A stretch of 64,000 nt of DNA, from assembly GCF_910592395.1 (NCBI RefSeq), contig NC_088323.1:9856001-9920000 (forward strand). Reading direction: 5' to 3'. This document shows positions 11,765 to 24,189 of this stretch, piece after piece. The translations under genes were made by a program, and so were the position numbers. The stretch is from Lineus longissimus (Eukaryota; Nemertea; Pilidiophora; Heteronemertea; Lineidae). The notes under the pieces were generated by a model. That model did no database searches and had not been told where the DNA came from. It was given only the letters and a program-made list of their open reading frames with translations. Positions within the stretch are counted from its first letter, which is position 1, and the number at the start of each line of letters is the position of its first letter.

Positions 11765-12965
11765 TGTCGCGGGAAAGGTGACCTCCTCGAATTGAGTCGA
11801 GTTGCTAGCATATGCTACTTGGATCCGACGGTATCTGAGAGACACCCATACAGTGCTGCAAGTGCAAGTCTGAGTCCTCCAACACATCAGAGAGGGATAG
11901 CCTAGGGAGACATTATCCATTCCACGTCGCAACCAGCTGAAGACAATCCATAACGAGACAAGTGTCTGAAGTAACACAATCACGAACAAGGACTACTCCG
12001 TCTGCTACACTGCCTTCGGCTTTAGTATCACACTTTTCTCCCTCTACACAAATGTAATAGTACAAGATCCTAGGTGTAAGACATAGTAAGATAAACATCC
12101 GTAACTCCACATGGATGCATTTTAGTACAAGAACCTGGGCAACTTCCGCCCACTTCAAACACGTGCGCTGCACTGTCAAAGGCTCGACTGCGGTCTTTCT
12201 TCTGTGAAATTCGGCTTCGGACTCCCCTGCGAGAACCCCGTTGCGCCCTTTTATTGGGACGGGAAAGGAACTTGTGAAAATGTGAACCAATCAGCCAATC
12301 ACAGTGCTCGCCGGTTTCACATATTTGTAAAAAGAGGCAGCGCCTCTATCCTAAGATTACGGAATTATTTAAAATACGCTAGGACCACGTTGACCCAGTT
12401 TAAATTGAAACGAGATAAATCTACTCCCCGACAATTCCCCCAGTTTTTGACCGTTACTTGCCCTCAAGTAACCAAAAGAAAGACCAGCATGATACCAAAA
12501 GAAAACCGAAAGAACCCTATGTCCACGTAGTTTACAATTATATAAAACATGGCACCAAGTTAAGTGCAAAGGCCTACTACCTAAACTTAAACTTTATGAG
12601 CAGGAGTTATTTACCAACAACAACAAGAACTTATTACAGTATAATCGACTCAGTTACTTTTCAAAAGTTGACAATAAATGAAATACTTTTAGACAGAACA
12701 GTTTTGTGTTTCTTAAAATGACTGGACTGTACAATCTACATTGTAGCTGACCTACTTGGCACAGAGCCAACTTCCAGGAAGCCAACAATAACATTAAAAT
12801 GGGCAGACTGCCAAAACCACTTGAGCGTACACAAATCTAGGTCAGGGTCAGAGAACAGATCCAAGAAGTTACTACAGTGACTTAAACAGTGAAATTGAGC
12901 CAAAGTTTCCAAGGAAGAATGAGATCTATCTCTAAAGCAACTACCTTAACAATCAAATTAACACT
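11765..12965 (-). mobile_element. 3' end of the same LTR retrotransposon family, copy 2 (inverted)
   Basis: The LTR occupies 11765-12433 (669 bp; ends TGTCG and CGACA on the plus strand), with the purine tract and about 530 bp of internal tail to its right. It is near-identical to 2365-3574 in opposite orientation. On its left side the minus-strand frame continues 30-odd codons past the LTR (to 11660, ending in an acidic tail) and may be the end of whatever gene was hit; I do not recognise it. The LTR lies inside the foldback transposon. Confidence 0.75.
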
Positions 12966-13018
12966 TTAACAGCCATTTGGCCTGAATACAACAAATATTT
13001 CTGTCATTTCCTTAAACT

Positions 13019-13077
13019 TGGTCTTGGTTTTGTAGGTCTTGGGTCTTGGGTCTTGGGTCTTGGTTTTGTAGACACCC
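13019..13077. repeat. right terminal arm of the foldback element
   Basis: This is the inverted complement of the first ~58 bp of the left end and is directly followed by the second copy of CAATAGTAAT. Confidence 0.8.
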
Positions 13078-13087
13078 CAATAGTAAT

Positions 13088-13559
13088 CATGTTTATTGCT
13101 AGGGCGGTTTTAGGTATGCTTACCTGACACTAATGCACTGTGCGTGTTGTAAAGGAGAAGGGTAACCTGATCCTAAAGCGAGGTTGGCAATATCAATTCA
13201 AGCCGTCACAATCTTGACACCAGAGGCGTTGATTTCGTTCCTTACAGCATATCCCATTATATGGCCTCGATCCGCTACACTCTACTTGGAGCCTATGTGT
13301 GCCCTCGAAAAAAGCCAGAGATTCCAACCCAAATGAATTTAAGCTTACTGCGCAAGCGGAGGCGGAAGTTGAGCAGATGAATCTTTCACGATATCTTCTT
13401 AACATTTTTAACACTTTCTAAATGCAATCTAAGGGTGAAACCAAGCCAAATCTGTGCAATTATTGTTTGCTTCACAAGATTATCTCACTTATCTGGAAGG
13501 GTAAAGGATATTTGGCATCACTTGACACGATATTTTGGTCTGAATCACGGAACGTTATA
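13088..13559. other. no gene recognised
   Basis: Spacer between the foldback element and the CMC transposon. No motif is visible. Confidence 0.4.
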
Positions 13560-13860
13560 CACTCTTAAAATTAAGTTGTAAAAATAACTATTTATTAGTA
13601 AATTTTAACTAATTTCGATAGTTGCTATTGCACCGACTAAAACATTAGTTATTTTTACTAATTTGAAATAGTTAAAAAAACAACTAAGAAAAATAGTAAA
13701 TTTTCAACCATTAATATAGTTATTTTCTACTACTTTTTTAACTACTTGTTAGTTTATCTGACGTAATAACTAATGTTGTCAGTAAGCTGGAGTGCAGCTG
13801 TTTCCTTTTTAACTATCAAAAATAGTAAATCAGCTAAAATAACTAATTTTCTCAGTAGAC
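13560..13860. repeat. left terminal and subterminal repeats of the CMC element
   Basis: After the CACTCTTAAAATTAAG terminus, many short copies of ACTATTT, AGTAAA, AACTAATTT and their complements occur in mixed orientation. Confidence 0.75.
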
Positions 13861-14843
13861 TGGAGATGTGCAGTTTAATCCTCCATACTTCCCGCCATTT
13901 TAGTTTTGGCAAAGACGATTATGACATAGCCAGTTTTGTCCATTTCCTGTCCATCAGATTCATAAGCTGAGAAGCACCTTATAAATCAAATGATCAAATC
14001 AAAGAGATGACATAATGGATGAAGGCAGTTTTTGCATAATTAACAAATTTATTCGTAAAAAAACAGCAGAAAATGTTATTGAATAAATTATTTTGATTAT
14101 GATACAGCAAATTGATTAAATACCAGCTTGCTCCCAGACTGCACAGGAGTCGCACAAAAATAGCGAGATTGCCCTACCCCTATCCATACAATTCTCTCTT
14201 TGTACAGAAAAAGATTCTTATAAACATGAACATGAACTGGTATTTCTAAAAAGCAGGACTCATCATTACCAATTGCATGTTGTATTGCAAACTGAGCAAC
14301 CTCTGTCAAATGTATCTATTTACAAGTCTTACTTTACACAAATTTGTTATATGAAAAGATTTGCCACCATTACGAGTGTATTTATCTCTTCCTTGGGAGC
14401 ACGACAAGTTTCCATTATAATTTACAATTTACAATCATTACATACAAAATTATTCTATCATTTCATATTAACACAATCAAGGATCACAGATTCTTTGCTT
14501 TGTTAAACAATAACAATTAAATTTGAAAAGATCCCTCACTACTCGACGTTTTGATAAAAACATATGCACCCGATGGTCATGAACATCGAATATATACAGC
14601 TGGATATTGGTATATTGGTATATTTTACTTACCACATCAACACCGAAAGCATTGATCTGCAGCCGCCATTTTGATACCTGGCGAATAGTAAACCTCGTCG
14701 ATAGATGACGTTATTGGGCGGGAATTTGAATTGACGAAAAATATTCTAAGGCACATTGCGCCCCCTCCTGATCAAAATTTCTACTTTTTAAAAAATTTAT
14801 AATTATATAAAATTTTTATCATAATATTAAAGCATATTCTAGT

Positions 14844-17800
14844 TTACTGATCAAAATATCGCCTCAGAATAGCAACATTTTTGCTAATCTCTTGTCCCTT
14901 CCTAGCTCCAACCCCATAGAGAATGTCCTGTATGAACTCCCAAACAATCTGGCACGGTGCTGGAAACTGAACATCAAGAACATAAAAAAGTTTGAAGCAG
15001 CAGTCAACTGCTTTAAGAAGGGTTGTCTGCTCAATTGCATTCCTCTCAACAATGACAAAAGCCTGTGTCGGTGCGGTCCTCTCCCCTAGTGCCAGCACAA
15101 ACGGTTGTACAATGCCTGCGGGCAGTGACCGTAGAAAGGCTGGTATATTCGTCGTGACCTAAAAAATTAAATGAAAAATATCATGTAACAGTATGATTTT
15201 GACCTGACTGTGTTGGAAACAGTGACAATGTGTCATATACATTCTGGCTAAAAGGATGACAATGGTACTGATTGTCCGACCAAAACTTTCAGTTTGCTAT
15301 CAAGCGTGGTCTTTTCCAAGTAATGAGGCTTCTTCATATCACATCCCATTTCCAACTAGGACGGACTCATCTACAATATATAATTCTGTCATTTGATTTT
15401 CTCCTTTTATCCATAATGTTCATGTTTGACAGATGTTGTCTTATGGATGTGACAAAAATAATGACCAGGTACAGCGATGGGCACATCCATAGCCCCATCC
15501 TATGCCAACTTTTTTTTGGTTAATTGGGAAACTGACTTCTGCATCCTCAGACCCACAAGCCCCTTATGTCCGTCAGATTTATTGATGACATATTCGTGGT
15601 CTGGCTGCACGGTAGAACACACAATGGCAAAAACAGGTGCATGTACAACTACTAGCAGTAGCAGAGACACTGTCATTCCTCTAGTTACAACATACAATCC
15701 GTCTCAACATGTCTGCTCTCGTGTTTACCTGTTTGAACTGCAGAAAAGATAAAGATGACTCCAAATAGAAAGGGCGATGCATCTTCTTCCCATCTTTTGT
15801 GGGACGTGGAGGAAGTATCAGTGGCAGGACCTGGAGTGCCACTACACTTTCTTCATCTTAAATTGTGCAAAAGCATGCAATTAGTTTTTGACATAAAATG
15901 GATAGAAAACAAGTTTGCAGAGAGGCAAATGACTGATTGGATAACGACTCGAGGATGATAGAAAATAAGAGGATATTGAGTGAAAAAATATAATTTCCAT
16001 AGTTTAACTTTGGTAGTCATTCTTCTTTTGATATCACAAAAAAAACATTCATTTTTGTACAGGTTTAGCCTGCATGCCTTTACAGTCAGCTGCTTACTAG
16101 TCTGACTTCGAATTCAGCATGGACTGTTACTGTCGAAGAAAACGTGGACAGATGCTCAGTCTCGTAAGGCCAAGAATGTTAAATGTAATACACATGTACC
16201 TTCATTTAAGACTGTTTTTACAGGCACAATATTTCGCCAATCTGGTTTGACACATGTGACGTACTGAAGTACTTTCTTGACAAAGTTGCCATCCCACTTC
16301 TTAACCAGTTGGTCGCCAGTTTGGAACAAAACATTAAAATCCTGCTCAATCTGCAATGATACATGCAAAATTTATTAAAACAAGGGGTCGAATAAGATTT
16401 AATTCTTCATTGGCATGGTGCTTTTTGAAAAAAGCTATATTCAGCATTGCCACAAAAGTTGAATAGCCTCCACAGACCCCACTGCCAAGTACCTCTGCAA
16501 GAAACAACATGTCTCATTAGACTCATAGTCATACATACCATTCCTCTCTCCAAAAGCCTTGGAAATGATGCCAAAATATCCTTCGCTTTCAACTCTTTGT
16601 TCTCACAGATCTCACGGTGACGATTTGTTGCGGTTTTAGCCATCAGGTCCGAAACTTTGGATGCCGGTTCAATGTTGTGTTTCAGCCATGCTGTCATTTC
16701 CTTATACTCTTTTTCGGGTAGAATCTGGCATTCTGATGAAGATAAACAGAGACTTGAATAAAAAAACACAAATATAATTGTTTGAGAAAAATTTGTTCTG
16801 GTGTAGTGGCTAGCAGATATCACCCTGGATGAAACTATGGCCTAACTGCACTTTTACTAGCAATGTTAACCACTGATTGTGAGGCTCCTAATCACCCCAT
16901 ATTGACTTGATTAAATCAGGACATGTATCCCTCATGTACACCTTAGGTACATGTAGATCTCAGTGACTAGCACCACCAACCGAACGAGGTGTGATGGTGA
17001 TCTAAAACAACTTTTCTACATTAACCCACAAACACGTCTCAAATATCAAAGCCTTGGGCAATATTATTGTGATTACCTGCAACAGACAACACCTCTTCAG
17101 CAGGGACTGTTTCAGGTAATTGGACCCTTTTCTTAACCATCTTCAGTTTTGCCTCCTCTTTGTGAACATTGTATATACGGTCATTGATAAAGCCCTTTGC
17201 AGGTCGACCACCTCGAGCCCTTTGGTAAAATGCTTCCTGAAAGATGATGAAGAAAAAAAATGGCTTCATGCTGATACTTCTGCGGACACATTTTTTCTCC
17301 TCCCCAGGCGCTCCTCGGCTGTGATATCAAGAACCGCTGGTGCTGCGAAGAAAACTAGCAAACTTAGTTTTACATAGAAACCATGACACCTTGTGATCAA
17401 GGAATTGTTTGGTTGTGCCTCTCCGTCATACTTACAAAGCCCTGTCCCTTCGGATTCCTCAGACACGGTATGACTGTGATAATCGCAATGGCAAGTTCCT
17501 CCTTGTCCTCTGTTTTGGGACTGGAAATTAAGCACACGAATTTCACTCCTTACATGTAAATGCAATACACCAACACACTACTTATACTTATTAGTAAGGA
17601 GATGATTCACACTGATACACTAAAAAATAAATGTAGTATCAAGGATGTATACATCCTTGGTAGTATGTTCTCTAAAATCACTTTAAGAACCCCCCCCCCC
17701 CCTAATATCAGTTTTCGAAATAACAAAGTTTCGAAATAACAAGTGCTGCGACTGCTGGCCTAGCCAAATCAAGCAAACACATACACATACACATTTTTTT

Positions 17801-20800
17801 AAGGATACTTACAATTTTCCGCATTTTTCAAATAAAAAACCAGTTGCTATTTTCACAAGTCTTTTCCTCAACACTGTTGGGGCGAACCCAAGCTTCTGTA
17901 CATCCGCTAACAAAGATCTACCACCATTCTGGCTGCATAGGAAAGTCTTAAAATCATGAAACTGCAATAAAGATGGCAAAGCTCTTCTTAATTGAAAATA
18001 TACATCTTATAATGATGATGAAATTTGTCTGTAATAAATACATAAGTCATTTAAACAAAACTGACATAATTTGTTGATTGGACAGTTGGAAATGCTGACC
18101 TGTTCAATTTATAATGTTACCCATACGCAACTTCTCATGGCAAATTATGTGTATCAATTGAAGAATGAACCTTGAAGCAGTACATTATACCTCCATGATT
18201 GAATTGAAATAAAAATATTCACCTTAGTTGATACTGGATGTGCACATATTTTACTGCCACTGGGAACTGAAGTTGAGCTAGATTCTATTGGGACGTGTAT
18301 GTTATCATTTTCTGTGTCATCGCTGGTGCCAGTCATATCGGTTGGTGGAGATGCATCCTGAAAATAAATTTAAAGGTACAATAACATACAATAACTTCAG
18401 AAAACTTTGCATTTCACTTCAATACTTCACACCTTCAATGTGATAAATTGTTCTTGTATTTTCGAATTTTTTTTCTCGCAAGTACACACTAATGACTAAA
18501 ATCTCTGAACATACCAACTTATCTATGCCTCGGAACAATGTAACGCAAACTGTCATGTTCATCAAACGACTTGATGAGGTGAAATGGGTGATGGTCAAGC
18601 AATTCATTGACTGTGATGCACAGAAATTCGTCTCCTTCCCGAACAGCATAGGCATGATATCTGTCTTCAAACCACAGGGTTTCCCAGACTTGAATCAACA
18701 AATATACTAGAGTCTGGTCATCAATGAATACCTGCTCTATTTTTCCATAGAGAGGATTTCCTGATTCCTTATCACAGTCCACAGAAACCATCTCGTTGGC
18801 TCTGTACTCTATGCCATGGTACCTAGCGAATTTAGCAGAAAAGACTTCAGAGTCAACAGGACAGCCAATTGCCTCTGCTATTAGACTGTGATGGGGCTCA
18901 AAGTGATCCAGGGGCTGGAGCAAACCCTTCCCACTTTCCAATGGCTTGAACTCGAAAAGCTCCTTCCTCATGAGGGCATCAGACAACGTCATCTGATGGC
19001 GTCTGGCCATGGTTTTACAAATATTTTTAAAGTTGCAGGTAACTTGGGCAACTTGCTTGAAGAATGCATGTTTTCCCTCAAATCGCATTGATGAAAAGTG
19101 TTTAAGAGGTCCAATGGCTCGGATTACTGCAGGGTAATGTAACATATGATGGTGCTTTGGAAGGAGGTGATTGTCTGGGAAGGTTGTGAGGAAATGGTCA
19201 TGGTGTTCTTGAATTAGTCGCTGGAGGTAGTAGGTCTCTTCTTCAGTCACTTTTGGGGCAAAGATGATGTCCATGCAGGAAAGCAGGAGACGTATGACTT
19301 GCAGGTGATCATTACATGTATCTTCAGGAACAAGGTCGCCAATGAGAATCAGGAGATGCCTGATTAGAAAATAGGCCTGCTCTGCTTTTTGACCAGTTGC
19401 AGAAGTTGAACGATTCAGGCTTTGCTCAGTTATCACAGAGGGTTTGTTTGACGACTCAGGAAATCCATAATCAAATGACACTATTCGGTCGTTGATCACA
19501 TCGAGAGTGAGCACACCTTCAGTGATGATCGCCTTCAAGACCAGTTTTACCTCTATTAGGCCAACCCCCTCAAGAATGTCATGCATAATGTCAAAGACAT
19601 GGTTATCAGTGACATGATATCCTACTAAGTCATTCAGCGGACACATCCTCTTTACTCCGGTTCTACTAACATCATCAACGGCTATGTCTCTATCATATGT
19701 CTCAACTGTCCTAATCAGGGAGTCGTCTTCAGCAGTTGCAGTGTGAGCATCATCTCTCGGCATCGAACATCTGCGGCAAGGAAAGTTAGCTGTAAATCCC
19801 TCAGCAAAACCTAGCATGCCATGCAGCCCCAAGTTATCACCTGTTGTCTGGCCTAAAACCACACGCACTTTTGTTCCATCATCACACAACAAACCCTCAG
19901 ATTCTAGCACTTTCAGATCATCTACAATTGGATTCAATATTGCATTAAAACCATAATGCTTTATGTCTTTTGAGAGGGCAACAGCAAGCAAGAACATATT
20001 CTTTAAACTGGACTGGTGTACTGAGTGAACATCTTTCAGAGTGAAGTAGAACAAACCCAGTTTATGGGTGCCAGCTTTGGGAGAAAAAGGGTTTGTAGTT
20101 TTTAACTCATCAAAATACAGTAAAATATTTATGGTCTCAGGATCGCACAGGGCTGGGTTGGATTTGTAGTAACTGCCATCTTTAAAATCTTCAAGAATCC
20201 CAGGCTCATGTTCCCTGGTCTTGTACTGTCGGATAGCATCCAGCAAATCAGCATCAAGGACTTCTAGCAACAGGTCTCTGATAGGCACATACTCAAATGT
20301 GTCACGCTTTTGGCGTTGGAGGACAACACCAGAATGAGGGTCTGGCTGGGGATTAAAGGCAACTCCAAGCGGAACAGAAACTGGAGGAATGAAAGTGCCG
20401 AGGTTTAAAAAATATTTGTTTTGAAGCCATCCAGTTTCTAAACCGGTAAAAGGTCTCCGACTCTCTTCAAAATCATTCATTAGGTCTGCCAAATCATCAT
20501 CATTCCTCATCCCATTCCCGAGGTCTTCCACTACCTTCTTCGTTTTCTCTTTCAATGCTTCAATAATTTCAGAAAACATTTCGGAAGTGCATTCAATGAC
20601 AGTGTTCAACGTAGAGAGAGGCAGGTTTGCCTTGGCCTTCAGTTTACTAATGAACGATGAAGCTATTGACATAACATCAAGCTCAGCATGACGACTTTGT
20701 CCTGTAAAATCATTTACACCATCAATTTCAACATCATCTCCAGAATGCATCATGTCTTCATTTTCACTATTATAATCAAACACCTCTCCGGGCACATCAT

Positions 20801-23480
20801 TTATAAATGTATCATTGTTGCTGTCTTGTTCAAGAACATGTTTTATCAAATGCCTTTTGTAAGGCCAAACAGACTGAAAGGTCCGTTGGCATCCATTCTG
20901 TGCACAAACAAAATAATTTCCAGCATAGGTTATTGCATGAATGGTCCTCAAATGAAAGAACAAGGAGTGGAAGTCCCCTTTAATGTTTTTGGAACAAACA
21001 AAACACATGAACTGCCTGGACTGCTCCATTACTACTGAATTATCCTTGACCTTTCCTTTAAACTCTTGCAGAATTAAGATGAATCTCACATCTTACCGAT
21101 ACAGCATTCCTGTTCAATGACAGCTTCTGTTTGAATCGAAGTCGTGTTCCAATCCTTGGAATTAACTCCTTCAAAGTATCCTCGTCCAAGAGATGAAAAC
21201 ATTCCTCGTCAATGCCATGTTCTGAAGGAAAAAAAGGAGCAGAGAAGCTTTTACTGATTGTGTCTAGAAAAATATTTTATTATACATGTATATTACAAAA
21301 ACACTGATACGCCTATGTAAAAACACCTTTCATTAGACTTAGCGTGACAGCTCATCTCAAAAATAGTCATCCAGCACCCATTATACCAACATGTGACCAT
21401 ATGGTGAAATCTTCATTTTTTGGATACTTTTTTAGGCCTAATTTTTTTTTCAAAACAATTAAAAAAATAACCAATGGCTCTTTAGTACATGTAGTACATG
21501 GATGCCTGCGGGTATAATTCATTACCATTCACTTACCTGCACATGTCTGGAGAATGGAAAAACACAATTAAAAAAAAAAAGTCAATAGTGTGAGTTGTAC
21601 ACTCAATTCAAAGATAAAGTTGATTTTGGCAGGGCAAGGCAAGAAAATAGGACAATCACTCGAGTACAGTTACAGTAGCATTATTCATATGTCGTGAATG
21701 TAGGAAGGACAGGCAGCAACAAGTCAAAGGTTCACTGTGACACTGACAGTTCTACAGACTGTCATGACTGTTGCAGTCAAATCCCAATTTTACACCAAAT
21801 TTTATTTTGATTGCAGAGCTAACAAAATTGGCCCTTTTAACATTTATCATTATTTCAAATCCAATTGTAAATCACTTATGGTCTGAGCGGCTTGAGAAAT
21901 CTACTGGTACTGGTATTTAGATGCTCTAAAAAGTGAGCATATCTTCATTTCTAAAAGACAAGATTCTCTTTGTATGAGTGCCTAAAGTACAAAAAAACGT
22001 TACCGGTATACATGCTTCAAGTTTCATAACTATTCAGCAAGTCAGCTGATTGTCATGCATGTAGTTACATTCAAATTCCTGTTGCCAGGCCTAAAAAACA
22101 GGCCAAGGACCTTCTGTTCAGTGAACAATTACATTACCAGCCAAGCCTTTATCTACATGATTGACATCGAATCGAAATACATGAATACCACCTCAGTCGT
22201 CATTAAAACATGAAATATTTATCTGCTTTCCTTGATAGTCAACATAAAGTCACTAGTTTTCTAGCAAGGTCACGAAATTAGTTGCCACTGATGGTGCTGC
22301 AGACCAACTTCTACAAATCATACAACAAGACATGTATGACTGTAAAAATGACCTCTTTAGACTAATAAAAAACATGCTGGAACATTTACATTGCTGTCGA
22401 GCACAAACCCAATGAACGACAAGAGTTGGGTTTTATGCTTCGTACACGCAATGTACACATTTCTCATAGTGACCAGACACCGACAGCCACATGTAGACCA
22501 AAGAGACATACTAGTATCATGTGTATGACAATCAATCACTAATCAGCAGAATGAGAATGATCAATCTCCAATGACAATGTCATTGATATTGATAATCGAA
22601 TACATGCAAATATACACGCATTCGTCGAATTCGAATACGGTCATCCAGTTTCAACCAAGGAGTCAGTCAAAAAGGAAACTTTCTAGTGCTTCATAGCACC
22701 GTAGACTGAGTAATGTTCTTAATCCACTTTTATGCAGTAGAGATGTGGAAAAACAGCAGCAGTGACTTAGTCAGGAAGCAAAATCGGTTCACTCGTTGAG
22801 CCAGATGATGGCAGTCGCCATGATGGATCAACAAAATCAATAACGAACGATGCGCCACCTTTGTATAATTTTCAAGTAACATGGCGCGAATATTCAAAAT
22901 AAGAAGATAAACTGGCATGCACGTGGACTAAATGTGCGCCTTCTACCCAGTCGTAAGAAACACAGCTTCAGGCCTACGCTTTGATGCAACATGTTTCGCA
23001 GTCATTCCATGCAAAAAAAACCCAGCAACTAAGTTATCTTCCCCCCGAAAAAACGGACACAGATTATAGCTGCGTCTGCGGAAAAACTGAGAGAAAGCGC
23101 AACTTCGAACAGAATTATAAACGTCGGCCTGGCCTATATTTCATGTATTTGAGGCCGAAAGTGATATAATTCAATAGCCTAATGCATTGCGGACTAAAGA
23201 TTTATATTAGTTTCACTCTAAGAATGTGCATAGGCCTACATATCTTGATGAGAAAAAAGTGAACGTGATTCGGACGGCCTGTGGCTGTGGCATGTGTGGT
23301 GCGCGGCGCGGACGGCGGGCGTTCAGAGTGCGCCTACCAGAAAACGGCCTAAAATAACATTTTAAACTACGAAACGTAAAAAAATGGTAATCTAGTGGTG
23401 CTATGTGACTTACCGTTGAAGACTGATATTAATTCCTCCATACCCCACTCCTTCAGAATCACCTCGGTGAAGTTTTCCAT
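14844..23480 (-). CDS. SAM-domain protein of the CMC transposon, ten exons, 497 aa
   Basis: I assembled this gene by reading splice sites. The exons, in transcript order, are 23480-23414, 21221-21097, 18357-18223, 17961-17813, 17520-17436, 17236-17077, 16732-16539, 16350-16200, 15841-15729 and 15158-14844. All introns are GT-AG, every phase matches, and the sum is 1,494 nt, an exact multiple of three ending in TAA. Exons 1-2 encode a sterile alpha motif fold (MENFTEVILKEWGMEEL ... HGIDEECFHLLDEDTLKEL). Exon 3 is Ser/Thr-rich and exons 4-10 encode a conserved globular C-terminus of unknown function. As I recall, similar SAM-headed proteins accompany CMC-type transposons in fish and invertebrates. 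The role is unknown; a DNA- or protein-binding accessory protein is plausible. The transposase lies within intron 2. Confidence 0.75.
18519..21089 (-). CDS. CMC-superfamily transposase with two C2H2 fingers, 856 aa
   Basis: This single uninterrupted frame encodes the enzyme expected to cut and join the CMC element's ends. Two C2H2-type fingers lie at residues 29-51 and 62-84, followed by an acidic stretch (90-130). The catalytic region has LLYFDELKTTNPF (~323-335), GDNLGLHGMLGF (~417) with a nearby C-x-x-C, and MHDILEGVG (~502), candidate D, D and E positions for this superfamily. A later RFEGKHAFFK motif is also usual. Met-1 at 21089 is possible, but Met-21 (21029), just before the fingers, is the more natural start. 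The stop is TAA at 18519. It sits in intron 2 of the SAM gene in the same direction, so it needs its own transcript or alternative processing. No disabling mutation is visible. Confidence 0.85.
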   Translation of the reverse strand: MRFILILQEFKGKVKDNSVVMEQSRQFMCFVCSKNIKGDFHSLFFHLRTIHAITYAGNYFVCAQNGCQRTFQSVWPYKRHLIKHVLEQDSNNDTFINDVPGEVFDYNSENEDMMHSGDDVEIDGVNDFTGQSRHAELDVMSIASSFISKLKAKANLPLSTLNTVIECTSEMFSEIIEALKEKTKKVVEDLGNGMRNDDDLADLMNDFEESRRPFTGLETGWLQNKYFLNLGTFIPPVSVPLGVAFNPQPDPHSGVVLQRQKRDTFEYVPIRDLLLEVLDADLLDAIRQYKTREHEPGILEDFKDGSYYKSNPALCDPETINILLYFDELKTTNPFSPKAGTHKLGLFYFTLKDVHSVHQSSLKNMFLLAVALSKDIKHYGFNAILNPIVDDLKVLESEGLLCDDGTKVRVVLGQTTGDNLGLHGMLGFAEGFTANFPCRRCSMPRDDAHTATAEDDSLIRTVETYDRDIAVDDVSRTGVKRMCPLNDLVGYHVTDNHVFDIMHDILEGVGLIEVKLVLKAIITEGVLTLDVINDRIVSFDYGFPESSNKPSVITEQSLNRSTSATGQKAEQAYFLIRHLLILIGDLVPEDTCNDHLQVIRLLLSCMDIIFAPKVTEEETYYLQRLIQEHHDHFLTTFPDNHLLPKHHHMLHYPAVIRAIGPLKHFSSMRFEGKHAFFKQVAQVTCNFKNICKTMARRHQMTLSDALMRKELFEFKPLESGKGLLQPLDHFEPHHSLIAEAIGCPVDSEVFSAKFARYHGIEYRANEMVSVDCDKESGNPLYGKIEQVFIDDQTLVYLLIQVWETLWFEDRYHAYAVREGDEFLCITVNELLDHHPFHLIKSFDEHDSLRYIVPRHR

Positions 23481-23574
23481 TTTGCCCGGAATCAAGCTTG
23501 TAATTGAAGCGAGGATAAAATGGCCGCTGATCACTTTTATCGTCTGCCAAATTACGCGGTCCTGATTGGTGGAC

Positions 23575-23765
23575 GGTTTTACTAATTAAATAGTTATTTC
23601 TAGATTGCGCACATCTGATTGGTAAGGCTTGTTAACTTATTATTTCAACTAACTTTATTTACTACTTTTCCCTCAGTACAACTAATTAATAGTTATGTTC
23701 ACTACTTAAATGGTTATTTTGGCTTTACTAATCAAATTAGTTAAAAATTTACCACTTAATTTTAA
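23575..23765. repeat. right terminal and subterminal repeats of the CMC element
   Basis: TTAACTAATTTG, AGTTAAAAATTTACC and related words repeat up to CTTAATTTTAA, matching the left end in inverted orientation. The final five bases expected from the left end are absent; TATATATG follows. Confidence 0.7.
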
Positions 23766-24189
23766 TATATATGTACAGAAATACTGCAGTGTGTCTGTAC
23801 AGTACTGTTTCCTCACGTATACCGTCTTCCTATACCGCTAACACAAAATAACAGTAGAGAGGTTCGGCTGCTATCAATTCAGGTCGTGTCGTACCGCGAC
23901 AAATCTTTGAAATGTGACATGCGTTGTGAGCCCCTCATAAATGGCCATTGTGACCAAGCTGTGGACCCTGTTGTAGGTTTCACATAAACAGTTCGTTATA
24001 ACCAGAAAACGTAATTGACATGAATAGGTATAGTTGATTTCACTAGCCAAAGATGTGACGTCAACATTCCCTGCTTCAAATTGGCTATCCCGATCCCGTC
24101 TGCCCGAGAAAGAACTGTTGTGCCTCGGTAGCGCAACACGACATAGGCCTAGGCTCCACATAATTGGTATTCACCTGCTATGAACCAAC

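Larger units (their letters stand above)
10302..13077. mobile_element. foldback DNA transposon, 2,776 bp, with 10-bp target duplication
   Basis: Both ends carry GGGTGTCTACAAAACCAAGA followed by repeats of AAGACCC, as inverted copies about 58 bp long. The flanks are the same 10 bp, CAATAGTAAT, at 10292-10301 and 13078-13087. A 9-10 bp duplication points to the Mutator (MULE) type, but no transposase is present. The interior holds a LINE 3' fragment and the inverted LTR fragment, either inserted later or carried along. Confidence 0.8.
13560..23765 (-). mobile_element. 10.2-kb CMC (EnSpm/CACTA-like) DNA transposon, apparently near-complete
   Basis: The left end reads CACTCTTAAAATTAAG; the right end is its inverted counterpart but has lost or changed the outermost GAGTG. 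Both ends carry subterminal arrays of AACTAATTT/AAATAGTTA words (13560-13860 and about 23575-23765), a habit of CACTA elements. The interior encodes two genes on the minus strand: an intact 856-aa transposase and a ten-exon SAM-domain protein. The 2-3 bp target duplication typical of the group cannot be settled because the right end is altered, though ATA/TATA flanks both sides. Intact frames and consistent splice sites suggest a young copy. Confidence 0.8.

Noticed and set aside
18419-18710. Additional small genes around the transposase
   Set aside because: They are antisense or intron frames of the two supported genes and have no splice or domain support.
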